From the NCBI RefSeq assembly GCF_027922365.1, contig NZ_BSFN01000008.1, positions 180,424 through 244,423 on the forward strand: a DNA stretch of 64,000 nucleotides, in the 5' to 3' direction. Source of the DNA: Pseudomonas turukhanskensis (GTDB lineage: Bacteria; Pseudomonadota; Gammaproteobacteria; Pseudomonadales; Pseudomonadaceae). Below are positions 8,833-15,906 of this stretch, piece by piece; positions within the stretch are counted from its first letter, which is position 1; every line of letters begins with the position of its first letter. The notes under the pieces are model-generated. The model did no database searches. It was not told where the DNA came from and saw nothing but the letters and a program-made list of their open reading frames with translations. The translations under genes were made by a program, and so were the position numbers.

Positions 8833-9422
8833 AGCAGACCGCCGCGTTGTTGCCCCTGGTCTGCCGCCAGCTCGGCGCACAGCTCGTCGATGCTGCGGTT
8901 AAGGCGCATCGACAACTCACGCAGCCGTTCATAAGCCGCGCTTTCATCCAGCCCGTGCTCCACCATCAAACGCGCCAGTGCCATGGCCAATTGCGGACGA
9001 TTGGCCAGGCGTTGCTGCAAGTTCTCGATGGTTTGCGCATCGCGGTCCAGCCGCTCACGCAGCCCGATGGCCATCATCAACGTGGTGTACACCGAGCCCT
9101 GAGTGATGGGGCGGTTGAGCAGGGCAGTGGCACCCAGCTCGATAGCGCGCTGGATTTGCGACAAGGTTTCGTGGGGCGTGAGCGCCACCACCGGCACATT
9201 GGCCTGGGCCAGTTTGAGCAGCGTCTTGGGGCTGGCGAAATGCTCCAGCTCGACGATGGCCGCAAAGCAGTTCTGCAGGTTCTGCGGCGCATCCTCCATT
9301 AACGGTTGGGCCTTGATGCCCAAACGGTGCAGGCTCTTTTCCAGGCTGTTGAGCGTGCGCTCTTCGCAGTCCACCAACAGCAAGGTGCCGTTTTCAAAAT
9401 CGGGGCGGTTGAACGGGCTCAT
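8829..9422 (-). CDS. amiR: ANTAR-domain transcription antiterminator (AmiR-like)
   Basis: A 197-residue protein, the same size as AmiR of P. aeruginosa. Residues 1-125 are a degenerate receiver-like domain (GTLLLVDCEERTLNSLEKSL, then VPVVALTPHETLSQIQRAIELGATALLNRP), with the phosphoacceptor region atypical as in AmiR. A coiled coil (LRERLDRDAQTIENLQQRL) follows, then the C-terminal ANTAR helices (RPQLAMALARLMVEHGLDESAAYERLRELSM). AmiR is held inactive by AmiC and, when released by an amide ligand, binds the leader RNA to prevent termination. Here amiC lies immediately upstream with a four-base overlap, and a terminator with a suitable hairpin lies at 10564-10623. Confidence 0.9.
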   Translation of the reverse strand: MSPFNRPDFENGTLLLVDCEERTLNSLEKSLHRLGIKAQPLMEDAPQNLQNCFAAIVELEHFASPKTLLKLAQANVPVVALTPHETLSQIQRAIELGATALLNRPITQGSVYTTLMMAIGLRERLDRDAQTIENLQQRLANRPQLAMALARLMVEHGLDESAAYERLRELSMRLNRSIDELCAELAADQGQQRGGLL

Positions 9423-10552
9423 TTGACGATCCTCAAGCGCGGCGTTGGCGCACTTAACTGGCGAAATTCGGTGAGATCGGTGGCGGTCATATACGGGTCG
9501 GCGGGCACCGCCTGCGGCTCGCTGTGCACAATCACAAAGCGGCCGTTCTGCAGTTCGGCGATATGGCACGCCAGGCTGCTGTGGTTGTTGCGCGGCGACA
9601 CCCGCAATTCGCCCAGCACGCTCTGCTGCGGATGCTGGTGCAGGTACGCGCAGATGGTGGCCGAATCGTCGTCGCCACACTGCTGCAACGCGCGGGCAAA
9701 CAAATGCACCGCGCTGTACGAGCCGGCATACAGATGGGAATACACATGCCGCCCATGGCGCTCGGTTTGCCGCTGGCAGAAGGCCGGGTCCGCCGCCTCG
9801 AAAAACGGCCCGCACGCCAGCATGCGCAGATTCTGCAAGGAGCCCAGCTCGGTCAGTTCCGCCTCGGCAAGGTTGCTACTCAACACCGGCAACTGCAGCC
9901 CGCCGACCTGGCATGCCGCATCCAGCTGATGCAAAAACGCATACGACGAATCGCCCACCAGGTTATTCAACACAAACGCCGGCGGCTCACTGACCACCGC
10001 CTGCACCAACTCGGCCACCTGGGTGGCGCCAAGGTGCATATACTTTTCCTTCAACACCTCGCCGCCGGCCAGCGTGATTACCTCGCGGGCGATGCGATTA
10101 CTCTCCCAGCCCCACACATAATTCGACCCCACCAACAGCGCGCGCTTGCCGAACGTGGCCAAGGCAAAACGCAGTAGCGGGATAAGCGTCTGGTTCGGGC
10201 AGCCGCCGAAATACAGCACGTTCTCGCTGCTCTCGTAGCCCTCGTAGGGGCAGGCATACCAGAGCGTGCTGGCGTGCTGCTCCAGGTCCGGAATGATCTC
10301 CTTGCGGCTCGCCGAAGTGGTGGTGCCGAAGATATGCCGCACGCCCTGCTCAATCAGCCGCGCCGCCCCCTCGCCATAGCCCTGGAGCACCCCCTGCGGA
10401 TTTACATGGGTAGCCCGCAGCACAAAATCGAACGCCCCGCTGGCATTCACCTCAGCCAACGCATGCTGCGCCCCGAGCAACCCATTGCGGCCCATATGGC
10501 GGTAAGTGCCATCAGTGGAAAACAGAAAGCCGATATCAACCGTGCGGCGCAT
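9419..10552 (-). CDS. amiC: AmiC-like cytoplasmic amide sensor, negative regulator of AmiR
   Basis: A 377-residue type-1 periplasmic-binding-fold protein without a signal peptide (it begins MRRTVDIGFLFSTDGTYRHMG), as expected for AmiC, which acts in the cytoplasm by trapping AmiR until an amide is bound. Recognisable parts are the N-terminal ligand loop, IFGTTTSASRKEIIPDLE, YEGYESSENVLYFGGCPNQ, and LVGSNYVWGWESNR. It is close to the 385-residue P. aeruginosa protein in size and motifs. It is the first gene of the amide operon and would autogenously control everything down to 2512. Translation starts 11 bases after the T-tract of the leader terminator. Exact ligand is unknown; the transporter suggests something larger than acetamide. 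Confidence 0.9.
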   Translation of the reverse strand: MRRTVDIGFLFSTDGTYRHMGRNGLLGAQHALAEVNASGAFDFVLRATHVNPQGVLQGYGEGAARLIEQGVRHIFGTTTSASRKEIIPDLEQHASTLWYACPYEGYESSENVLYFGGCPNQTLIPLLRFALATFGKRALLVGSNYVWGWESNRIAREVITLAGGEVLKEKYMHLGATQVAELVQAVVSEPPAFVLNNLVGDSSYAFLHQLDAACQVGGLQLPVLSSNLAEAELTELGSLQNLRMLACGPFFEAADPAFCQRQTERHGRHVYSHLYAGSYSAVHLFARALQQCGDDDSATICAYLHQHPQQSVLGELRVSPRNNHSSLACHIAELQNGRFVIVHSEPQAVPADPYMTATDLTEFRQLSAPTPRLRIVK

Positions 10553-10563
10553 TTATTCATTCC

Positions 10564-10602
10564 AAAAAAAAACCTGATCGACCAGCGAACTGGTGGATCA
10601 GG
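10564..10602 (-). terminator. Intrinsic terminator in the leader of the amiC operon
   Basis: Read on the minus strand, CCTGATC pairs with GATCAGG, one C-C mismatch follows, then ACCAG pairs with CTGGT around a TTCG loop, and nine T follow at once. The T-tract runs straight into GGAATGAATAA and the amiC ATG at 10552. A terminator directly in front of the first gene of an operon that encodes AmiR is the layout of antitermination control. Confidence 0.88.
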
Positions 10603-10623
10603 CTTCATTACCTGGCGCTAGGC
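10599..10623 (-). promoter_or_regulatory. Candidate ANTAR target hairpins overlapping the leader terminator
   Basis: In the leader RNA, CAGGU (10614-10610) and GCCUG (10603-10599) form a 5-bp stem closing the hexaloop AAUGAA, with A at loop position 1 and G at position 4, as known for ANTAR targets. Its 3' arm takes CCUG from the terminator's 5' arm, so the two structures exclude each other. Just upstream, GCCU-AGCGCC-AGGU could form a second hexaloop hairpin with the same A1/G4 pattern but would share the AGGU strand. The first hairpin is convincing, the second tentative. Confidence 0.6.
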
Positions 10624-10624
10624 G

Positions 10625-11170
10625 CGTGTGTGTTGTGCACAAGACTTAATGGGCGTGGCCCGGCTTGTGAGAGTTGAGGATTGGTATGGAAGAAGTGTGC
10701 CAGGTGGTGGGGAAACCCGCTGCTGAGCGGCGCGGCGCGGAAGGGGTAGGGCGGGGTGCACTGGGATGAGGCGTGGGTGAGGTGCTCGGGCTCGTTTTTT
10801 GGGCGCGGGCTGTAACGGCAGTACTCAAGTTGTTTGATGAGAAAGGCTGTAGCTGCAATGTTTTTACTTGATCGGTTACTTGATCGGTTACTTGGTCGGT
10901 TAGGTGATCACTCGCTTTTTACATCCTGCCTCAGTCCCAAAGGGCGACTCGGTCATACATCGCCATCGCGAGTAAGTCCCTTCTGGGTAAGCGGGCGATC
11001 TGTCATACAGCGGCGCTGCAAGCCATTCTCGAGTGTCCATAGGTCGCGGCTTTCCGCCTTTCGTCTTTCCAAGCGAAAAAAGTCGTAGCCGCTCTACCGA
11101 GCCGAGCGGCAAGACGACCAATTCTTAGCGGTTAGCCTTTCGTCCACATTCAGGGTCGAGGGCTACAGGC
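10625..11170. other. Long intergenic stretch between the amiC leader and the nuclease gene
   Basis: About 550 bp. The left part should contain the promoter and leader of the minus-strand amide operon, but I could not pick convincing -35/-10 boxes. The middle holds the 12-bp tandem array. The right part contains short open frames on both strands (for example 10900-11121, minus) with no ribosome site or known motif; I do not call them genes. Confidence 0.4.
10864..10911. repeat. 12-bp tandem repeat, four units
   Basis: TTACTTGATCGG occurs at 10864-10875 and 10876-10887, TTACTTGGTCGG at 10888-10899, and a diverged TTAGGTGATCAC at 10900-10911. It lies in the gap between the divergent amiC and yhcG-like genes. 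It could be a protein-binding array or a slippage product. Confidence 0.7.
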
Positions 11171-12193
11171 ATGAGTAAACCAACCGCTCCACAACATTCA
11201 GGGGAAGACCGTTTCGATGAAGTGCTGGCGCTTATCCACAGCGCTCGCCAGCGGGCTGCACAGGCGGTCAATACCCAACTGATTGAGCTGTACTGGCAAG
11301 TGGGTGCGTATATCAGCCGAAAGCTGGAAAGGGCGGAGTGGGGGGATTCAGTGGTTGCGCAGTTGGCGGAGCATTTGGCGCTGACTCAGCCGGGGCTACG
11401 GGGCTTTACGCGCAGCAACCTGTTTCGCATGCGCCAGTTTTATGAGGTTTATCGCAATGAGGAGAAAGTCGCGCCACTGGCGCGACAATTGTCGTGGACC
11501 CAAAATCTCATCATTCTTGGCCAAAGCAAGCGCCCGGAAGAACGCGAGTTCTACCTACGTATGGCGGTTCAGGAGCAGTGGTCAAAGCGCGAGCTGGAGC
11601 GCCAGTTCAAAGCCGCTCTTTTCGAGCGCAGCGTCACCCAACCGGCAAAAGTCTCACTAGCGTTGAGACAAACTCACGCCGCCGCGCTAGATGTCTTCCG
11701 AGATGCCTATATGGTCGAATTTCTGGGCCTGCCGAGCGAGCATGCCGAGACCGATGTACACGAGGGCTTGCTCGCGCGTCTCAAGGATTTTCTCAGCGAG
11801 CTGGGTCGAGATTTCTGCTTCGTTGGCTCCAAATACCCGCTGCAAGTCGGCAGCCGCGACTTCGCCCTGGACTTGCTGTTCTTTCACCGGGGCCTCAATT
11901 GCCTGGTAGCCATTGAACTCAAAGTAGGCCGCTTCGAACCGGAATACCTCGGCAAGCTCGACTTCTACCTGGAAGCCCTCGACCGCGATGTACGCAAACC
12001 CCACGAAAACCCCGCCATCGGTGTTTTGCTCTGTGCGAGTAAAGAGGACGAAGTGGTTGAGTACGCGTTGAACAGATCGTTATCGCCAGCCCTGATCGCC
12101 GAATACCAGACGCGTTTGCCGGATAAGCAATTGCTGCAAGCGAAGTTGCATGAGTTTTATGCGTTGAATGCGGCGCAGCAGGAAACGCAATAG
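11171..12193 (+). CDS. PD-(D/E)XK nuclease family protein, YhcG/DUF1016-like
   Basis: A 340-residue protein. The N-terminal half (to about 165) is the YhcG N-terminal helical domain: LIHSARQRAAQAVNTQLIELYWQVGAYISRKL, FTRSNLFRMRQFYEVY, LSWTQNLIILGQSKRPEEREFYLRMAVQEQWSKREL. The C-terminal half carries the nuclease core: FCFVGSKYPLQVGSRDFALDLLFFHRGLNCLVAIELKVG, in which D (of FALDLLF) and E-x-K (of IELKVG) are the expected catalytic residues. Members are found next to mobile elements and restriction loci and are thought to act in DNA processing or defence; the role of this copy is not shown. It lies just outside the tRNA-Phe island, followed by a terminator that originally ended the tRNA transcript. 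Confidence 0.85.
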   Translation: MSKPTAPQHSGEDRFDEVLALIHSARQRAAQAVNTQLIELYWQVGAYISRKLERAEWGDSVVAQLAEHLALTQPGLRGFTRSNLFRMRQFYEVYRNEEKVAPLARQLSWTQNLIILGQSKRPEEREFYLRMAVQEQWSKRELERQFKAALFERSVTQPAKVSLALRQTHAAALDVFRDAYMVEFLGLPSEHAETDVHEGLLARLKDFLSELGRDFCFVGSKYPLQVGSRDFALDLLFFHRGLNCLVAIELKVGRFEPEYLGKLDFYLEALDRDVRKPHENPAIGVLLCASKEDEVVEYALNRSLSPALIAEYQTRLPDKQLLQAKLHEFYALNAAQQETQ

Positions 12194-12221
12194 AAGGGGA
12201 AGGAGATAAATTCCGGCCAAT

Positions 12222-12248
12222 AAAAAACCCGCACTAGGCGGGTTTTTT
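12222..12248. terminator. Bidirectional intrinsic terminator, left copy
   Basis: AAAAAACCCGC (12222-12232), loop ACTAG, GCGGGTTTTTT (12238-12248). It can end the nuclease gene on the plus strand. A 28-bp block containing it is repeated exactly at 21485-21512, next to tRNA-Phe. The left copy is probably the original downstream terminator of tRNA-Phe, separated from it by the island. Confidence 0.9.
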
Positions 12249-12290
12249 GTCGTTTCCAATGACCGGTTACAGCGCTTGGAAACTTGAAGA

Positions 12291-12314
12291 TGGTGCCAGG
12301 GACGGAATCGAACC
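12291..12314 (-). repeat. Left attachment site, displaced tRNA-Phe 3' end
   Basis: TGGTGCCAGGGACGGAATCGAA and the following CC copy the 3' end of tRNA-Phe on the minus strand, with one C missing in the acceptor stem. Beyond 12314 similarity stops. It is not a functional tRNA but the chromosomal half of the integration site. Confidence 0.85.
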
Positions 12315-12365
12315 TTTGCCTGTGCGCCTCTCCTTACGGGGATTTGTCAGCTTGCGGCTTTTCGC

Positions 12366-12388
12366 ATGCCCCCAAATATGCCCCCAAA
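12366..12388. promoter_or_regulatory. Left arm-type sites, two ATGCCCCCAAA repeats
   Basis: ATGCCCCCAAA at 12366-12376 and 12378-12388, 12 bp apart. The same pair, also 12 bp apart, occurs beside the right end (21425-21447). Direct repeats near both ends of an integrated element are the expected arm-type binding sites of a tyrosine integrase. Confidence 0.6.
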
Positions 12389-12419
12389 ACAAAATCCACC
12401 CTTCTGGGTGGGCATTCTC

Positions 12420-12653
12420 TCACACCTGCTCGCCGTCTATCTGCACGCTGGCTTTGCCATTGTTGTCGTAGGGAATGTACACGGTGATCTCCTTCCCGCT
12501 TCCACTCAAAACTTTGATAACTAGCGCCCTCGGTGGAGCACCCCAATCGTCGCTAAAGACAGTCTGAATGGCATCCTTGCAGAGGTCGCCTTTCGCTACT
12601 GGCCAGCAAGCTGAGCCATCTACTAAGGGCAAATAAATATCTAGGTTCGACAT
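12420..12653 (-). CDS. Small protein of unknown function (island)
   Basis: A 77-residue protein (MSNLDIYLPLVDGSACWPVAKGD at the start, then VIKVLSGSGKEITVYIPYDNNG and the end KASVQIDGEQV). It looks like a small beta-rich cytoplasmic protein without signal or membrane segment. I do not recognise the family. It is the last gene at the left end of the island, transcribed in the same direction as the capsid genes but about 1 kb away from them. The ribosome site is weak (GAGAGATC before the ATG). Confidence 0.5.
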   Translation of the reverse strand: MSNLDIYLPLVDGSACWPVAKGDLCKDAIQTVFSDDWGAPPRALVIKVLSGSGKEITVYIPYDNNGKASVQIDGEQV

Positions 12654-13650
12654 TGGTTGTGATCTCTCTGTCGCGGTGGCTTGCGGCCGATCCTACCTGA
12701 GGCATTCGCAATAATCGCTAGGTGCGTAGCACCAGCGGGAGTTGGGTGTTTTCGTGATTTCAAAAATAGAATTTTGACGGCGCGAAAATTTGGCTCCCCC
12801 CGTCGTTCGGGAGGTCGTTTCCAATGAAGATTGGACACCCCCCCCCTTGGGTGCGGAACGTGCGTTTTCTGAGAATCGCGATTTTGGAGAAACAGAAAAA
12901 AGGCTCCCCCCGTCGTTCGGGTCTCGGATGCCAGGGACTTTTAACCCACCCTCTCCCCCCTGCGCGTGCATCTAAGCGAGGTGATGCCCCCTCAGATGCC
13001 CAGCCCTACTGGGTTTCGTTAATGCCCCTTCCTCGAACCTTAGCGGAAGCCTGAGCCCCTTAAGGGGATGCGGAATCTGCACACCCTAGGTCGGTGCTTG
13101 CTTATCTGATGCGTCATAAGGGTGGCTTTATCCCACCTTAAATGAGCGTGCTGGCGCAGTGCTGCACCCCAAACCGGCTAATCGCCGGTTTTGCTTTTCG
13201 TGCGGATCGAGGCGGAGAACTGAGGCGATGGGCGAGCCACTGACAGCAGCGCCATGCAGGCAGATCGGCTCAAGACTCAGCCAATCTTTCGCCGATCTCC
13301 AATCCGCCAAGTCGGCGGTTTGACCCCTTTAATAGCTCCTGTTCCACTAAGCGGCAGAACGGCTAGAAGCCTCGCCATTGCTGGCGCTCGCTGGGTAGGA
13401 CAAATGTTTCTGTCTCGGGTACGTCTCACCGTGAATCGCCGCATAACAGGGGTAAGCGGGCGAGGCGTTCTAGACGGACTAGATGGCGCAAATCGGAGCC
13501 ATGTTTAGGCGGGGTAGCGATGATCCAGATTTGGACCATGAGAGGAGGATGCCTGCCACCAGCCCCTAAGGAATAGGCTGCGCAGGCTGTCGCGGTTATT
13601 TCTTGCCAGGCCACTCACGACTAACGCCCGTATTGCACCAGCATTCGCTA
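12654..13650. other. About 1 kb of island DNA without a recognisable gene
   Basis: No frame here has a convincing ribosome site or known motif. A 20-bp sequence GGCTCCCCCCGTCGTTCGGG is present twice (12792-12811, 12902-12921), with a run of nine C between them. A stem AACCGG/CCGGTT followed by TTGCTTTT near 13172-13198 could be a plus-strand terminator. In related satellites this position, next to the capsid gene, would hold portal, connector or terminase genes, so this may be decayed remains. Confidence 0.4.
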
Positions 13651-14793
13651 TTAGGCCGGGGTCAGGTCCACCACCAGCACAGCACCAGCAGAGAACACTG
13701 CGAGGCCGGCGCGGGTTTCTGCCAGCAGCGTCACCATGTTGGTGGTGAAGTTGTTGCCGGACTCGCGGCTAGCCATGAGGCTCGGTTGCTCGCGGTCGAG
13801 GATGGCCACCTGGTTGGGGTCGACCACCAGAACCGATCCAACCGCAAGACTTGGGGTGGTGACTACCGGTACGCCCCAAAGCGCGGGCGGCGAGGGATCG
13901 CGAGGGCTGCCCAGGACATACTGCCCATCAGTGCCTCGCTCACTGGAAATGGTGAACCAGTCGACCGGGTTCATCACGATCAGACCGGCCTCCCAGCCAT
14001 TGCTGTTCATGCCAACAACAGCCTGTCCGATAGCGTCGACGGGAGCCGGGGTGCCGGTCACTGCGAAAGGAATCGCAAAATCCACTAGTCCTTTGATGCG
14101 CCCTTTGCCTTCAGTGCCCGACACCAACTCGGCCTCCAGCTTGGCCAGCAAGCCGTACTGCAGCAGGTCGCCAATCTTCTGAGCGAGCGCCGGAGCATCG
14201 TCGAGCACTTGAACCGATGCACGCGTGAAGTGCGCGATGGTCGCAATGGTTGCCGTCTCTGGCTCCATCTCAAGCGTGGCCTCAGCCTTCTGCTGACCTT
14301 CCTCTGTTTGGAAGGCTGCAGCGTTTACGTAGTCGATTAGCCGCATGTACTCAAATGAGCCGACGGACACAGGCAGGCGCGGCAGAATATCGAGCAAGGT
14401 CAGCGAGCGGCGAGGGTCGTTGTACAGGCCGTCTGCGCGCTGTGCTTGCACGTTGTAGTCGGTCGAGCCTGTTACGCCAGCGCCCGCATTGGTGAGCGCT
14501 TTGATCGACACACCATCCAGGGCCACCCGGCCGGTCGTAGGTGCGCCGTTTTGCACTGCGGCGAATTGATCGGACTGAGAGAATTTCAGGCTCAAATCCC
14601 CAGGCGTACGGAAGGTCTCAAAGCTATCGGAGTGATTGCCGCGTACGTACTTCTGCGCCAGGTCGGAAACAAAATCATTGAGCCGGCGAATTTCCGATTT
14701 TTGCTCGGCGATTTCTGCCTCGTTTTTGGTTTTCATTTCGACAACGGCGGCGGTTTGTTCTTCAACTGCCTTGGTGAGTAGTTCGATTGACAT
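13651..14793 (-). CDS. HK97-type phage major capsid protein
   Basis: A 380-residue protein, against 385 for HK97 gp5. Residues 1-105 form a charged helical scaffolding (delta) region (VEEQTAAVVEMKTKNEAEIAEQKSEIRRLNDFVSDL) that the neighbouring protease would remove. The rest has the HK97 fold signature: LLDILPRLPVSVGSFEYMR, AEATLEMEPETATIATIAHFTRASVQVLDDAP, MNPVDWFTISSERGTDGQYV, LWGVPVVTTPSLAVGSVLVVD, and the end LLAETRAGLAVFSAGAVLVVDL. It forms the procapsid shell. The gene lies nine bases after the protease gene, the usual order. Portal and terminase genes are missing, so capsids would need partners from a helper phage, or the gene is a relic. Confidence 0.92.
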   Translation of the reverse strand: MSIELLTKAVEEQTAAVVEMKTKNEAEIAEQKSEIRRLNDFVSDLAQKYVRGNHSDSFETFRTPGDLSLKFSQSDQFAAVQNGAPTTGRVALDGVSIKALTNAGAGVTGSTDYNVQAQRADGLYNDPRRSLTLLDILPRLPVSVGSFEYMRLIDYVNAAAFQTEEGQQKAEATLEMEPETATIATIAHFTRASVQVLDDAPALAQKIGDLLQYGLLAKLEAELVSGTEGKGRIKGLVDFAIPFAVTGTPAPVDAIGQAVVGMNSNGWEAGLIVMNPVDWFTISSERGTDGQYVLGSPRDPSPPALWGVPVVTTPSLAVGSVLVVDPNQVAILDREQPSLMASRESGNNFTTNMVTLLAETRAGLAVFSAGAVLVVDLTPA

Positions 14794-14802
14794 GGTGATA
14801 CC

Positions 14803-15474
14803 TCAGCGCCCTTGAAGGGTCGCAGTGATGCGTTGGAGTTTGGCGGCGATTCGCGCCAGGTCTGCGCTGTCGTCGGGTTGCTCATCTCGAACAAGACCGT
14901 TCCAGCCACCCGCCATAAGCCTTTTGGCTTCGCGGGCAGAAAGCCCCAACGCATCACGCGCGGCGCGTTCAAATTCTCTTGGGTTCGGGTTGCAGGGATC
15001 GAAGGATTTAACGCTGGTGATTCGCGCCGCTGGGTTCGCGGGGAGAGCCACCAGGGAGACTTCGATCAGGTCAATTTCTTTGAGCAGGCGGGCGCCGTTG
15101 ACGATCTCTGCGCCGCCGGCGGGGATGGTGTAGCCAATACTGAGCGCCAGCGCCCCATCCATCATTAGCGAATAGGCGGCCTTGGCCTGGGGCACGTCAG
15201 TTGTGAGCCGGCCGTGGGCGAGCAACCCGTCCGTGGTGTCCTCAAACTCAAGCCACACGCCGACCGGGTTGGACTGGTCGTGCTGCCAAAGCAAAGCCGG
15301 CCGGGTGCCGGCTTTGGCGTGGCGATCGAGTGATTTTGTGTAGGCGCCTGGGGCGATTAGATCGCCGTGGGCGTCGGGCTCACCGCCATACGGCGAAGCA
15401 ATACCCGAGAATGTGCCGGCCTGGTCGGAAGCGGCAAATTTGAACTGAATAGGGGCTGTCTGAAACGTACGCAT
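14803..15474 (-). CDS. HK97-family prohead protease
   Basis: A 223-residue member of the U35/S78 herpesvirus-protease-like family that cleaves the capsid scaffold during head maturation. Typical elements are GTFSGIASPYGGEPDAHGDLIAPGAYTKSL, PALLWQHDQSNPVGVWLEFEDTTDGLLAHGRL with the catalytic His, and DGALALSIGYTIPAGGAE with the catalytic Ser, then LIEVSLVALPANPAARI. I start at ATG 15474 (MRTFQTAPIQFKF), since earlier in-frame codons read through non-homologous sequence. Its presence with an intact capsid gene argues that the pair is under selection. Confidence 0.9.
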   Translation of the reverse strand: MRTFQTAPIQFKFAASDQAGTFSGIASPYGGEPDAHGDLIAPGAYTKSLDRHAKAGTRPALLWQHDQSNPVGVWLEFEDTTDGLLAHGRLTTDVPQAKAAYSLMMDGALALSIGYTIPAGGAEIVNGARLLKEIDLIEVSLVALPANPAARITSVKSFDPCNPNPREFERAARDALGLSAREAKRLMAGGWNGLVRDEQPDDSADLARIAAKLQRITATLQGR

Positions 15475-15612
15475 GGAATGGTTCTCGCAAAGGGAGCAAA
15501 TAGGGATCATTTGCCGCTCAGGGAACGCATCACGCGCAACTGGGACGGGGCACAGCACATAACGAGCTGTATGCGCACCCAGTATACGAGTGAGCGCTTT
15601 GAGCGCAAGTGG

Positions 15613-15906
15613 TTACTCGATCAGGGCATCGGGCCAAATGGCCTTTGCGCTGTCCGTCGCCTCGGATCGGGTCATAGGGTTGGCAATCATCGTGAACGGG
15701 CGCGTTCCAGGAACGGTGACGACCCAGTAGCAGCGGCGCTCATATCCATCGTTTGCGGCCAGCTCTGCGAGCAGCTCGATGCGATGTGCACGGATGTACT
15801 TTTGAAGGTCGCCCGTGACCCGTTCCCGAGGGGAAACCACCACACGGTTTCCCTTTTTTCGGGCTGCCAAACCGAACTGTTTTAGGTAGTCGATGGCGGT
15901 GCTCAT
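15613..15906 (-). CDS. Small island protein with a TubC-docking-like N-terminus
   Basis: A 97-residue protein. The first 55 residues (AIDYLKQFGLAARKKGNRVV then SPRERVTGDLQKYIRAHRIELLAEL) resemble the small helical TubC-type docking fold seen in many phage and island proteins next to replication genes; the pattern is a helix, a beta pair GNRVVVSP, and a helix ending in AHR-ELLAEL. The C-terminal part CYWVVTVPGTRPFTMIANPMTRSEA is unassigned. It overlaps the RepA gene by four bases (ATGA) and so is co-translated with the replication cluster. Resemblance only, function unknown. Confidence 0.6.
   Translation of the reverse strand: MSTAIDYLKQFGLAARKKGNRVVVSPRERVTGDLQKYIRAHRIELLAELAANDGYERRCYWVVTVPGTRPFTMIANPMTRSEATDSAKAIWPDALIE

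Noticed and set aside
10646..11121. Short open frames on both strands between amiC and the nuclease gene
   Set aside because: No ribosome site, biased composition, no recognisable family.
12291..12345. A tRNA-like segment
   Set aside because: Only the T-arm and 3' acceptor part are present, with a one-base deletion; it is the displaced end created by island integration.
12693..12971. A 92-codon minus-strand frame in the island
   Set aside because: It spans the C9 tract and both 20-bp repeats, has no ribosome site and no motif.
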